Assembly: GCA_002359315.1 (NCBI GenBank) | Contig: DEMS01000024.1 | Span: 40,130-104,129 of the forward strand | Direction: 5' to 3' | DNA from: Bacteroidetes bacterium UBA2664 | GTDB taxonomy: Bacteria; Bacteroidota; Rhodothermia; Balneolales; Balneolaceae | Length of the DNA stretch: 64,000 nucleotides | Shown here: positions 43,201-50,114 of the stretch, one piece after another | Position numbering within the stretch: the stretch's first letter is position 1 | How the letters are laid out: every line of letters begins with the position of its first letter | Translations under genes and position numbers: made by a program | Notes under the pieces: model-generated | The model's database searches: none | The model's input: the letters and a program-made list of their open reading frames with translations, nothing else | Told to the model about the DNA's origin: nothing

Positions 43201-43289
43201 ATATTAATGAGGATAAAACCCTTCAGCGAAACATAGCGAATGAACGGGCAAAACTGATAGAGAGAGCGAAGGAGGTAAAAAATGATTAA
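40281..43289 (+). CDS. Large secreted protein with two amidohydrolase domains (first degenerate)
   Basis: 1002 residues. The signal peptide is unusually long because SVLILALSI is duplicated; it ends near STIFAQ. Residues about 55-465 form an amidohydrolase-like domain whose metal-binding HxH is replaced (YPGFIDAFSE), so it is probably inactive. Residues about 470-575 are a beta-rich linker domain. Residues about 600-990 form a second amidohydrolase domain with ligands intact: TPGLIDAHLHSG (HxH), VQSHSYRADE, FHHGVEAY and SLHSDDSQ. It is likely periplasmic or surface-exposed. The substrate is unknown; imidazolonepropionase-like or peptidase-like amidohydrolases are the closest by motif. The next gene overlaps by 8 bp and is a degenerate paralogue. 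Confidence 0.87.
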   Translation: MTKNMIKVNKTAHFWGLMRAFSVLILALSISVLILALSITLPSTIFAQTVPIEGMKENTPRVHAFTNGTIVTEPGNVITGGTLVIRNGIIEAVGSNVAIPADARVWDLAGKTIYPGFIDAFSEIGMKDPRVELDRGAQSWNPHLRAHLNAINEFNPEDDGSSELRAQGFTTVLSAPPLGIFRGDAAVIELGDGSVANRVVRNGVAQSASLSGSWDFGYIYPTSQIGVIALIRQTLYDADWYERAHQAYENNPRGLQKPETNAPLAALRDVVRGTKPILFTTSSDEQILRALRFTDEFNITPWIKGNGNEYKLIDVLSEASVPLILPLNFPEVPDVDSPEEALNEDLGDLRDWYLAPENPGRLNAADITFSFTTDGLEDKAHFLRNLREAVFAGLDSTAALAALTQNPARLLGIDTTHGSISTGKVANFVITDGDIFADQTQIMDVWVDGDRFNINSDNVIDVRGDWNLTSADGTVQADLSITQSRPGSLSGTITISGIEADLKNVASDDDTRRFRADFEGDAFDVYGLIQLTASVSGDQLNGWAEVPGSERVQWSAVRVAEFEEEVKEPDEKLARNLNISITRPSMEYGRESIPEQPRYVLIQNATIWTMGEDGILENADLLIERGEVTEVGRDLNVPRNAVVIDGTGKHVTPGLIDAHLHSGVDGVNEIGNAIVPEVRLGDVLNINNIWMYRQLAGGLTTAHVMHGSANPIGGQNVHIKMKWGSLSHDLVIEDAPRTVKFALGENPKRVGTDRYPETRMGTEQIIADRFNMARDYEARWNEWENNRVGIPPRRDLRLDAIVDILNEDILVQSHSYRADEILSLMRLAERYDFRIKAFHHGVEAYKVAPELAAHGAGAVVWSDWSSFKIEAYDATNYNARLLFEAGVATSLHSDDSQVASRMNWEAAKMVRAGMDPVDAMSLITSTTAELLGIDHRVGSLESGKDGDFVIWSGDPLSTLTVAEQTWIEGRKYFDINEDKTLQRNIANERAKLIERAKEVKND
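40343..40396 (+). repeat. Perfect 27-bp tandem duplication in a signal-peptide coding region
   Basis: Two identical copies, 40343-40369 and 40370-40396, of a unit beginning TTCGGTTCTC and ending CTTTCGAT. The duplication is in frame and repeats nine residues (SVLILALSI) of the hydrophobic core. Confidence 0.95.
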
Positions 43290-44613
43290 GCATAATAAAA
43301 TTCCTTTATCCAAAAACCGATCATATTCAACAATGAAATCCAATACAATCATGAATACACTAAAATCACTTTTTGTAGCTCTTTTATGCATGATGTGGAC
43401 ACAAACAGCCGATGCGCAGATCCCTGCAGCTCCACAAAGCGGGCCGATTGCATTAGTCGGTGGAACCATCCATACTGTATCAGGGGATGTTATTGAAAAT
43501 GGGACGCTGCTTTTTGAAGAAGGAGTGATCACAGCGATCGGCACAGATGTGGAATTGCCGGAGGGCACCGCAATCGAGGATGTAACCGGCAAGATGATCT
43601 ATCCCGGTTTGATTGATTCATACAGCCAGATGGGAATTTATGAGATTGGCGCAGTTAGCTTGACAGTTGATGTGAATGAACAAGGCCCAATAAACCCAAA
43701 TGTGAAGGTAGAGAGAGCGTTTAATCCGGAGAGCCGGCACATTGGTATCGCACGATCTGCAGGAGTTCTCACATCGGTAACCACACCGGGCGGCGGACTT
43801 ATTTCGGGTCAGTCCGCAGCGATGCATATGGATGGCTGGGCATGGGATACCATGACACTTAAATCCGGTGTGGGTATGATTGTGAGTTGGCCCTCTGCAA
43901 ACAGCGACAACTATAAAAGCAATATTGAAGATATACGCAAAGCGTTCGCCGATGCACGTGCCTATAAAAAAGCACGGGAAGCTTCCGGAGTCCCGCGGCA
44001 CGATATCGACACCCGATGGGAATCGATGATCCCTGTGTTTACCGGGGAGATGCCGGTGATTGTAGATGCAGATGATGTGCGGCAGATTCAGGATGCCATC
44101 ACGTGGGCAGAAGAAGAAGACGTTCGGATGATCCTCCTGAGTGGACGGGATTCTTATCTGGTTACTGAATATCTCAAGAAGAATGATATCCCGGTAATCA
44201 TCACAAACGTAATAACAGCTCCCAACCGGGCGTGGGAATCGTATGATGCCAGGTACTCACTTCCATCCAAACTCTATGATGCCGGTGTGGAATTTGCAAT
44301 TGCAGGCGATGCAAGTGCTGCCAACGCAAACAGGCTGCCCCTGGAAGCCGGTGCTGCAGCGGGTTTTGGCTTACCGGTTGATGAAGCCATTAAAGCGATT
44401 ACCTTGTCTCCGGCAAAAATTCTGGGACTGGATGATAGAATAGGAGCTTTAGAAGTTGGTTTGGATGCTACATTCCTGATTACAGACGGCAATCCGATTG
44501 AATATGCCACTCAGGTCGAGCAAGTATATATACGCGGAAGCAAAAGCGATATGAATGATATGCATCGGCAGTTTTATAAAAAATATCGCGAGAAATTAGA
44601 CCAAGCTCGCTGA
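43282..44613 (+). CDS. Secreted amidohydrolase-like protein with degenerate metal site
   Basis: 443 residues from the ATG at 43282, which overlaps the stop of the previous gene by 8 bp (translational coupling). The ATGs at 43333 and 43351 give a more normal signal peptide (LKSLFVALLCMMWTQTADAQ) and are equally plausible. The domain has the amidohydrolase layout (GGTIHTVSGDVIENGTLLFE, LSPAKILGLDDRIGALEVGLDATFLITDG), but HxH is replaced by YPGLIDSYSQ and the later His ligands are missing; only an Asp (AIAGDASAAN) remains. It resembles the N-terminal half of the preceding protein, so it may be a non-catalytic partner of the active C-terminal domain there. Confidence 0.85.
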   Translation: MIKHNKIPLSKNRSYSTMKSNTIMNTLKSLFVALLCMMWTQTADAQIPAAPQSGPIALVGGTIHTVSGDVIENGTLLFEEGVITAIGTDVELPEGTAIEDVTGKMIYPGLIDSYSQMGIYEIGAVSLTVDVNEQGPINPNVKVERAFNPESRHIGIARSAGVLTSVTTPGGGLISGQSAAMHMDGWAWDTMTLKSGVGMIVSWPSANSDNYKSNIEDIRKAFADARAYKKAREASGVPRHDIDTRWESMIPVFTGEMPVIVDADDVRQIQDAITWAEEEDVRMILLSGRDSYLVTEYLKKNDIPVIITNVITAPNRAWESYDARYSLPSKLYDAGVEFAIAGDASAANANRLPLEAGAAAGFGLPVDEAIKAITLSPAKILGLDDRIGALEVGLDATFLITDGNPIEYATQVEQVYIRGSKSDMNDMHRQFYKKYREKLDQAR

Positions 44614-44634
44614 TAGTGGGCTTCAGTATGGGAA

Positions 44635-44967
44635 TTATTCAATTAGATGATTAATACCGGTTGTTTTTTCAACATCCAATACAAATGCGATACCGTGGCC
44701 GGGTTCGTTCAGTTTGGTTGCTTTCACGATAGCTTCCAACACTTTCTCTGTTCGGTCTGCAGGTACCAGTGTCAAAACAATATCCTTTTCCGGTTCAATG
44801 GTAAATGATAATAATTTTGCCTTTTCATGAATGCCTGATCCGCGCCCGGTAATGATCGTTCCACCTTCAGCACCTGCCTCCAGGGATGAGTCGATTACTT
44901 TATTACAATCCCCTTTATTTACTATGGATACGATCAATTGAAATTTTGTTATCTGATTTTCACTCAT
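44635..44967 (-). CDS. PII-like signalling protein (second copy)
   Basis: 110 residues of the PII/GlnB-like fold: KFQLIVSIVNKGDCNKVIDSSLEAGAEGGTIITGRGSG, then IEPEKDIVLTLVPADRTEKVLEAIVKATKL and the PGHGIAFVLDV strand that corresponds to the B-loop/C-strand of PII. The T-loop is much shorter than in GlnB and the uridylylated Tyr is missing, so it is not classical nitrogen PII. It is the last gene of a minus-strand unit with two DUF1538 membrane proteins and another PII-like protein, which suggests it senses a ligand and controls that membrane complex. Confidence 0.85.
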   Translation of the reverse strand: MSENQITKFQLIVSIVNKGDCNKVIDSSLEAGAEGGTIITGRGSGIHEKAKLLSFTIEPEKDIVLTLVPADRTEKVLEAIVKATKLNEPGHGIAFVLDVEKTTGINHLIE

Positions 44968-44985
44968 TGGTTTATTGATATAGAA

Positions 44986-45327
44986 TTAAAAATCTTTTTC
45001 TAACAGGTGTGCGATACCGCAAATACTTTTACTGTTAATTACAAAGGCAATTCCGGTACCAGGCTTGTCGAGTCTTGCGGCAGCCCTGACTTTAGAAATA
45101 ACTTTATCAATAATGGGGTCGGGGACAAGACAAAGGATGACCGCTTTTTCGGGTTCAACCTTTACACCGAAAATAGATCCGGTTTCATGAGTTCCTGTAC
45201 CACGGCCCAACAATACGGTACCACCCTCTGCTCCACCTTTCTTTACTGCCCGAATCACTCTTCTGGAGAGATCTTTCTTAATAATCACAACGAGCAGTTT
45301 AAATTCATCTCCAACAATGTCAACCAT
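44986..45327 (-). CDS. PII-like signalling protein (first copy)
   Basis: 113 residues from the ATG at 45327 (MVDIVGDEFKLLVVIIKKDL). A longer frame from 45363 would overlap the preceding gene by 44 bp; the chosen start overlaps its stop by 8 bp, typical of coupled genes. Motifs parallel the second copy: AVKKGGAEGGTVLLGRGTGTHE, VEPEKAVILCLVPDP and PGTGIAFVINSKS, again with a short T-loop lacking the modified Tyr. Two different PII-like partners for two different DUF1538 proteins suggest hetero-oligomers. Confidence 0.85.
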   Translation of the reverse strand: MVDIVGDEFKLLVVIIKKDLSRRVIRAVKKGGAEGGTVLLGRGTGTHETGSIFGVKVEPEKAVILCLVPDPIIDKVISKVRAAARLDKPGTGIAFVINSKSICGIAHLLEKDF

Positions 45328-46051
45328 CTGATCTGGATTCGTTAAGCTTAAATAGTAAACCAAGGATTAATACAGACAAAATAGGCGCTAGAGCAACAAT
45401 AGCAATCATCCCAAAACCATCGAGCATAGGGTCACGTCCTTCTAAAGTGTCTGAAAATCCAAGCGCAATTGCAAGAATAAAAGTAACGGTCATAGGTCCT
45501 GTTGCAACTCCACCAGCATCAAAAGCAATTGAAGTAAAGGTTTCAGTAGAGATGATAGCCAGTGCAAGGGCAAGAAAATAGCCGGGCCCTATAATATACC
45601 AGAGAGGGATACCGAAAATAATACGTGTCATTGCAAGGGCTATGGAGATCGCAACACCGATTGAGAGTGTATAGAGCATCAATTTCGCCGGAATGTATCC
45701 ACTTGATACTTTATCAACTTCAGCATTCAATACTCTCACGGCGGGTTCAGCAAAAGTTGCCACAAAACCGAGTAAAAAACCAACCGGAATCAAAATCCAT
45801 TGATGTTTCCAATTCCCGACCAGGTCGCCGATCTCTCTGCCAACCGGCAGGAAACCGACATGTACTCCTTGCAGAAAAAAAGCAAGCCCCATAAAAGTCA
45901 ATGCGATACCTACAAAAATATCTTTTACTCTCTTGAGGGGCAATTTGAGCATAAAGATTTGAAAGAATAGAAAGAATAGTATGAGGGGTATCAACGCCAT
46001 TGATACTTCAAAGAGTACATCACCAAATCCGTAAAATATTTTTATGGCCAT
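45320..46051 (-). CDS. DUF1538 membrane protein, second copy
   Basis: 243 residues, about six to seven membrane helices. Conserved features are FLFFQIFMLKLPLKRVKDIFVGIALTFMGLAFFLQGVHVGFLPVGREIGD, FVATFAEPAVRVLNAEVDKVSSG, and a later FTSIAFDAGGVATGPMTVTFILAIALGFSDTLEGRDPMLDGFGMIAIVALAPI, with the Gly/Phe-rich DAGGVATGPM motif of DUF1538. It is separated from the first copy by 5 bp. From memory, unverified here, paired DUF1538 proteins (UmpA/UmpB) from a halophile were reported as a two-component Na+(K+)/H+ antiporter; if so, this would be a cation/H+ exchanger under PII-like control. Confidence 0.87.
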   Translation of the reverse strand: MAIKIFYGFGDVLFEVSMALIPLILFFLFFQIFMLKLPLKRVKDIFVGIALTFMGLAFFLQGVHVGFLPVGREIGDLVGNWKHQWILIPVGFLLGFVATFAEPAVRVLNAEVDKVSSGYIPAKLMLYTLSIGVAISIALAMTRIIFGIPLWYIIGPGYFLALALAIISTETFTSIAFDAGGVATGPMTVTFILAIALGFSDTLEGRDPMLDGFGMIAIVALAPILSVLILGLLFKLNESRSDG

Positions 46052-46056
46052 CTTAT

Positions 46057-46755
46057 CTATCCGTAAAATATTCCAAGTAAGAGTACAGCGATGATTGGGC
46101 CAATAGAAGCAAGGGCAACCAGCCCGAAACCGTCAGCAACTTTTTCATCACTTCTTAACACGGAGGCCACACCAACTCCAAATGCCAATATGAAAGGGAC
46201 TGCCATTGGTCCGGTTGTAACCCCCCCGGAATCGAACGAGATGGGAATGAATTCAGCCGGCATCCAGGGAGATAAAGCAAGAGCAAAAACAATAGAGTAA
46301 CCTGCAATCAAAATCCATTTGATGGAGATTTTAAGGATGATTCTGGCCATGGAAAGGGATACAAAGATTCCCAACCCAATGGCAACCGGAATGATCAGGG
46401 TCCATTTGGCAATGGCTCCTTCGGAGACCTGATCCACGTAGCCGGAAAGTACATGAACATCCGGTTCAGCTACAGTTACTGCAAATCCGAGAACAAAGCT
46501 GAATATTAGAATCATCCACACTTTCCCTGTTTTGGGTAGTGCGGAGCCGATCATTTCGCCGACTGGTAAGAGACCGATATGAACACCAATCAGAAAAAGG
46601 ACCAATCCGACCGATACAAATATAACTCCGATCAGAAACTGTAATACAGATTCGAATGGCAGCCATATCAATGTATATTGAAGAACAAGGACTAAAATTG
46701 TGATCGGGAGGATCGCATAAACTACTTCCCAGATTGTATCTTTTACGGTTTGCAT
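46057..46755 (-). CDS. DUF1538 membrane protein, first copy
   Basis: 232 residues with the same layout: LQYTLIWLPFESVLQFLIGVIFVSVGLVLFLIGVHIGLLPVGEMIGS, FAVTVAEPDVHVLSGYVDQVSEG and FIPISFDSGGVTTGPMAVPFILAFGVGVAS. The acidic AEP motif in a helix and the D(A/S)GGV(A/T)TGPM motif are shared with its neighbour, so they are paralogues that likely form a heteromeric membrane complex. It lies 44 bp downstream of the esterase gene on the same strand, and 5 bp upstream of its partner. Confidence 0.87.
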   Translation of the reverse strand: MQTVKDTIWEVVYAILPITILVLVLQYTLIWLPFESVLQFLIGVIFVSVGLVLFLIGVHIGLLPVGEMIGSALPKTGKVWMILIFSFVLGFAVTVAEPDVHVLSGYVDQVSEGAIAKWTLIIPVAIGLGIFVSLSMARIILKISIKWILIAGYSIVFALALSPWMPAEFIPISFDSGGVTTGPMAVPFILAFGVGVASVLRSDEKVADGFGLVALASIGPIIAVLLLGIFYG

Positions 46756-46799
46756 TCAGTCAACTTCTTAATGAAATTCTAATTCCATAAAATAACAAT

Positions 46800-47471
46800 T
46801 CAAGGTTTGGATAAAACATTCGTTATGATTTTTTTTGCATTGGTTATCTCATCTTCATTAACCGTATGACCCATACCCGGATAGATCTTTTTTGTAACGA
46901 TTGCGCCCAGTTTTTCCATGACATCCGCACTTTCGTGAACGCGTTCAACCGGGATGTGAGGGTCTACATCTGAGCAGCCGACAAAATAGGGGGTATGATC
47001 CAGCGAGCCGTTATAATTATCTGCGGTAACAGCATCGCCGATGAGTCCTCCGCTCAGTGCAACGACACCCCCGTACCTGGCCGGGTGTCGGGCAGCAAAC
47101 TCAGTGGCCAAACATGCGCCTTGAGAGAATCCTGCAATGATGATCTTCTCTTTTGGTATTCCATTTTTTTCAAGATCAGACAGGATGTCAAAAATGGCCT
47201 GAAGTCCCGATGAGAGGCCGGGTTCGTTCTGTTTCGTTGGGGCTAAAAAAGAGTATGGATACCAGGTGAACTGATCTGCCTGAGGCGCAACGTAGTGCAG
47301 CTTAGTTGTGTCAAATTCGTTGCCCAGTGTTAGTATGCTCTCGGCAGATGCACCCCGTCCGTGAATCAATATCATAGCGGCTTTGGCTTCTGATGCAGAT
47401 GTACCTGCCGTTGCTGTACCGGTTTTTTGATGAGGGCCTGAAAACGGTTTCTCAGAATTTGCTCGGAACAT
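46800..47471 (-). CDS. Alpha/beta-hydrolase, phospholipase/carboxylesterase family
   Basis: 223 residues. The nucleophile elbow is IIAGFSQGACLATEFAAR, the oxyanion strand is AMILIHGRGASAESIL, Asp lies in FVGCSDVDPHIPVERV and His in YPGMGHTVNEDE. It belongs to the carboxylesterase/acyl-protein-thioesterase-like group (also called phospholipase/carboxylesterase), which hydrolyses esters of varied type; the natural substrate is unknown. A possible promoter region with two palindromic structures lies upstream. It may be the first gene of the DUF1538/PII operon, though no functional link is known. Confidence 0.88.
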   Translation of the reverse strand: MFRANSEKPFSGPHQKTGTATAGTSASEAKAAMILIHGRGASAESILTLGNEFDTTKLHYVAPQADQFTWYPYSFLAPTKQNEPGLSSGLQAIFDILSDLEKNGIPKEKIIIAGFSQGACLATEFAARHPARYGGVVALSGGLIGDAVTADNYNGSLDHTPYFVGCSDVDPHIPVERVHESADVMEKLGAIVTKKIYPGMGHTVNEDEITNAKKIITNVLSKP

Positions 47472-47568
47472 GGAAATGGATTCTATTGTGAATATTAGTT
47501 AAAAAATGAAAGTGTATGATTTTATTGATACACGATGGTTTTATGCTTTTTGATTGTCGATTGATTTG

Positions 47569-47601
47569 ATTTTACCGTACTCAGTGGCTGAGTGGTAAAA
47601 T
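47569..47601. promoter_or_regulatory. Two-part hairpin upstream of the esterase gene
   Basis: ATTTTACC / GGTAAAAT outer stem, a GT bulge, then ACTCAG / CTGAGT with loop TGG. There is no T-run, so it is unlikely to be a simple terminator. Confidence 0.45.
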
Positions 47602-47661
47602 TCAAACTGTACACCTAAAATGCCAGGCATCATTGCAATCATGACTCAAAGATAGGGAATA

Positions 47662-47681
47662 TTAGTTTAATATTAAACTAA
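47662..47681. promoter_or_regulatory. Perfect 20-bp palindrome
   Basis: TTAGTTTAAT joined to its exact reverse complement ATTAAACTAA, beside the pckG terminator and about 190 bp upstream of the esterase start. It is a likely dimeric-repressor site; the regulator is unknown. Confidence 0.5.
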
Positions 47682-47683
47682 AT

Positions 47684-47722
47684 ATTAAAAAAAGAAGCCC
47701 CGTCAGTTTCCTGACGGGGCTT
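47684..47722 (-). terminator. Intrinsic terminator of pckG
   Basis: AAGCCCCGTCAG / CTGACGGGGCTT, a perfect 12-bp stem with a TTTC loop. On the minus strand it is followed by CTTTTTTTAATATT, so it acts mainly for the minus-strand pckG gene, whose stop is 70 bp away. Confidence 0.92.
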
Positions 47723-47791
47723 TTCACCGTGATTAAATCACAACTTTTTAAGTTAGGGACATTATAATCATGATTAAATCACTTTTTCTGT

Positions 47792-49636
47792 TTATAAAAC
47801 AGGCCTTTCAGTTGCCAGTTCCCAGTGCTCGGGAGATCTCCACAAGCTTGAGGTCAGCAACTCTCTCATAAAGAGAAACTCTTTTGGAAGTTTGTCATAA
47901 AGTTTGCTAAAGAGCTCTTCATGGCCCAGAACTTCCCGTTTCCAGGCTTCGCGGTCTACAGACATCAGCTTCTGAAAATCTTCCCGCTTGAAGTTTTCCA
48001 TGCCGGTCCAGTCGATATCGTCGTATTGCGGCATCCATCCCAGCGGACTCTCAACAGCAAATGCCTCGCCATGAACTCTTTCAACGATCCATTTCAGGAT
48101 ACGCATGTTCTGTCCGAATCCCGGCCAGATGAATTTTCCTTTTTCATCCTTACGGAACCAGTTCACCGAGAAAATCCGAGGTGCATTCGGAAGCGTACGG
48201 CCTAATTGCAGCCAGTGGTTAAAATAATCGGCCATATGGTATCCGGAGAACGGAAGCATGGCAAAAGGATCACGCCTTACGGCTCCCAGATCCCCAAACG
48301 CTGCTGCGGTCATTTCAGAACCCATTGTAGCTGCTGCATAGACCCCAAAGTTCCAGTTGAAACTCTGGTAAACCAAAGGCACGGTCGTTGCCCTGCGTCC
48401 GCCAAAGACGAATGCTTTAATCGGAACTCCTGCGGGATCTTCCCATTTCTCATCGATAGATGGACAGTTTGCGGCCGGTGCGGTAAATCGCGCATTCGGG
48501 TGAGCTACTTTTTCTCCGGATGACGGATCATGCACTTTTCGCTTCCAGTTGATCGTTCCTTCCGGACAATCATGGCCGATATCTTCCCACCATATATCCC
48601 CATCCGGGGTAACCCCCACATTGGTGTAGATTGTATCTTTTTTGATACTTTCCATCGCATTTGGATTGGTGTCATAATTTGTACCCGGTGCCACGCCAAA
48701 GTAACCGGCTTCCGGATTGATGGCGTTTAACTGACCGGTGTCATCTTTTTTGATCCACGCGATATCATCGCCGACGGTCGTGATCTTCCAGCCATCAATT
48801 CCTTTCGGAGGAATCATCATGGCAAAATTGGTCTTACCACAAGCACTCGGAAATGCCGCTGCTACATAGGTCTTCTCTTTTTTAGGAGATTCAACCCCCA
48901 TGATCAGCATATGCTCGGCCAACCATCCCTCATCCCTTGCCATGGTGGATGCGATCCGAAGGGCCAAACATTTCTTGCCCAGAAGTGCGTTTCCACCATA
49001 CCCTGATCCGTATGAGATAATGGATCTCTCTTCAGGGAAGTGACAGATATACTTTGTATCCGGATTACATGGCCACTTTACATCTTTCTCTCCCGGCTTG
49101 AGCGGGGCTCCCAACGAGTGAAGTGCCTTTACAAAATCACCATTCCCCAATACATCCAGTACGGCCTGACCCATCCGCGTCATGATTCGCATATTCACAA
49201 CAACATATGGGGAATCCGTGATTTCAATCCCGATTTTGGCGATGGGTGAACCTAATGGCCCCATACTGAAGGGAATCACATACATCGTGCGTCCCTGCAT
49301 ACAACCTTTGAATAGTTTTTTCAGCTTTTTCTTCATTAACCGCGGATCCTCCCAGTTGTTGGTAGGTCCTGCATCGCTTTTTCTGAGGCTATTGATAAAC
49401 GTCTTATCTTCAACCCGGGCCACATCAGAAGGATCTGAAAATGCGGCAAAACTATTGGGTCTTTTCTCAGGATTCAATTTTATAAATGTCCCGGCATCTA
49501 CCATCATTTGGCAGAGATTATCATACTCTTCTTGTGATCCATCACACCAAACGACACTGTCCGGTTTTGTGAGTTCTGCTGTCTCTTCGACCCACTTTAA
49601 AAGTTCTTTATTTTTAGTTGGTGCTGTTTTGTTCAT
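47792..49636 (-). CDS. pckG: Phosphoenolpyruvate carboxykinase (GTP)
   Basis: 614 residues, the standard length of the GTP-dependent enzyme that converts oxaloacetate to phosphoenolpyruvate, the entry step of gluconeogenesis. The P-loop with its reactive Cys is [15 protein letters not shown]; other signatures are [38 protein letters not shown] (metal-binding Asp), [17 protein letters not shown] and [19 protein letters not shown]. The ATP-type enzyme is unrelated in sequence, so the nucleotide call is firm. A LacI-family type operator lies about 110 bp upstream of the start, and a strong terminator follows. Confidence 0.97.
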   Translation of the reverse strand: MNKTAPTKNKELLKWVEETAELTKPDSVVWCDGSQEEYDNLCQMMVDAGTFIKLNPEKRPNSFAAFSDPSDVARVEDKTFINSLRKSDAGPTNNWEDPRLMKKKLKKLFKGCMQGRTMYVIPFSMGPLGSPIAKIGIEITDSPYVVVNMRIMTRMGQAVLDVLGNGDFVKALHSLGAPLKPGEKDVKWPCNPDTKYICHFPEERSIISYGSGYGGNALLGKKCLALRIASTMARDEGWLAEHMLIMGVESPKKEKTYVAAAFPSACGKTNFAMMIPPKGIDGWKITTVGDDIAWIKKDDTGQLNAINPEAGYFGVAPGTNYDTNPNAMESIKKDTIYTNVGVTPDGDIWWEDIGHDCPEGTINWKRKVHDPSSGEKVAHPNARFTAPAANCPSIDEKWEDPAGVPIKAFVFGGRRATTVPLVYQSFNWNFGVYAAATMGSEMTAAAFGDLGAVRRDPFAMLPFSGYHMADYFNHWLQLGRTLPNAPRIFSVNWFRKDEKGKFIWPGFGQNMRILKWIVERVHGEAFAVESPLGWMPQYDDIDWTGMENFKREDFQKLMSVDREAWKREVLGHEELFSKLYDKLPKEFLFMRELLTSSLWRSPEHWELATERPVL

Positions 49637-50114
49637 TTTGATCTCATTTAATGTTAGAGTTTATTCTCGATTGAATTCTCTACTATTAAATTAAATGGAA
49701 GAATGATGGTTAGCTTTAAAATCAGTCACTTCTGCCTGAGCATTATTGGAAACGCTTCCAATTTTAAAATCTCTCTTTTTGATAGAATAAAAAGGCCTGA
49801 CTCTTTTATTTTGTTATGCTAAAGATCTCTTATTTTTAAAAAAATAGACATAGTGAAATCCCTGATAGCATGGTAATATGGGTTTATAGGGGCAGATTCG
49901 GTTGAGCGTAAAAGGGACCGGTTTTAGCATTAATTTTATATTTTAATTATTGCTGAAACAGCATCAACTGTATGCACTGCAATGTAAAAAGCACAACTTT
50001 TTCGCACACTGTAAGTTAACTCTGAACACGGTTTGCAACTGTTCTTAACTAGGGATATCATGTTGAGGTTGACTTTTCAACCCGGTTAAAAATTCAAAAA
50101 ATTAAATCCGCCTG
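49637..50114. other. 478-bp divergent promoter region of pckG and ste24-like gene
   Basis: It contains the LacI-type palindrome at 49746-49761. The remainder is AT-rich; no small gene, RNA or repeat was seen. Confidence 0.6.
49746..49761. promoter_or_regulatory. LacI-family type operator upstream of pckG
   Basis: TTGGAAACGCTTCCAA is a 16-bp palindrome with a central CG and one mismatched pair, the classic shape of LacI/GalR-family operators. It is about 110 bp upstream of pckG, so repression by a sugar-sensing LacI-type regulator is likely; no such gene lies in the window. Confidence 0.7.

Larger units (their letters stand above)
47472..47791. other. 320-bp region with terminator and two palindromic structures
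   Basis: From right to left on the minus strand: the pckG terminator, then a perfect 20-bp palindrome (47662-47681), then a hairpin with 8-bp and 6-bp stems (47569-47601), then the esterase start at 47471. I see no gene. These structures are well placed to be control sites for the esterase-DUF1538-PII unit. Confidence 0.6.

Noticed and set aside
45327..45363. Upstream ATG for the first PII-like protein
   Set aside because: It would overlap the DUF1538 gene by 44 bp and add 12 residues not seen in the paralogue; the inner ATG gives an 8-bp coupled overlap.
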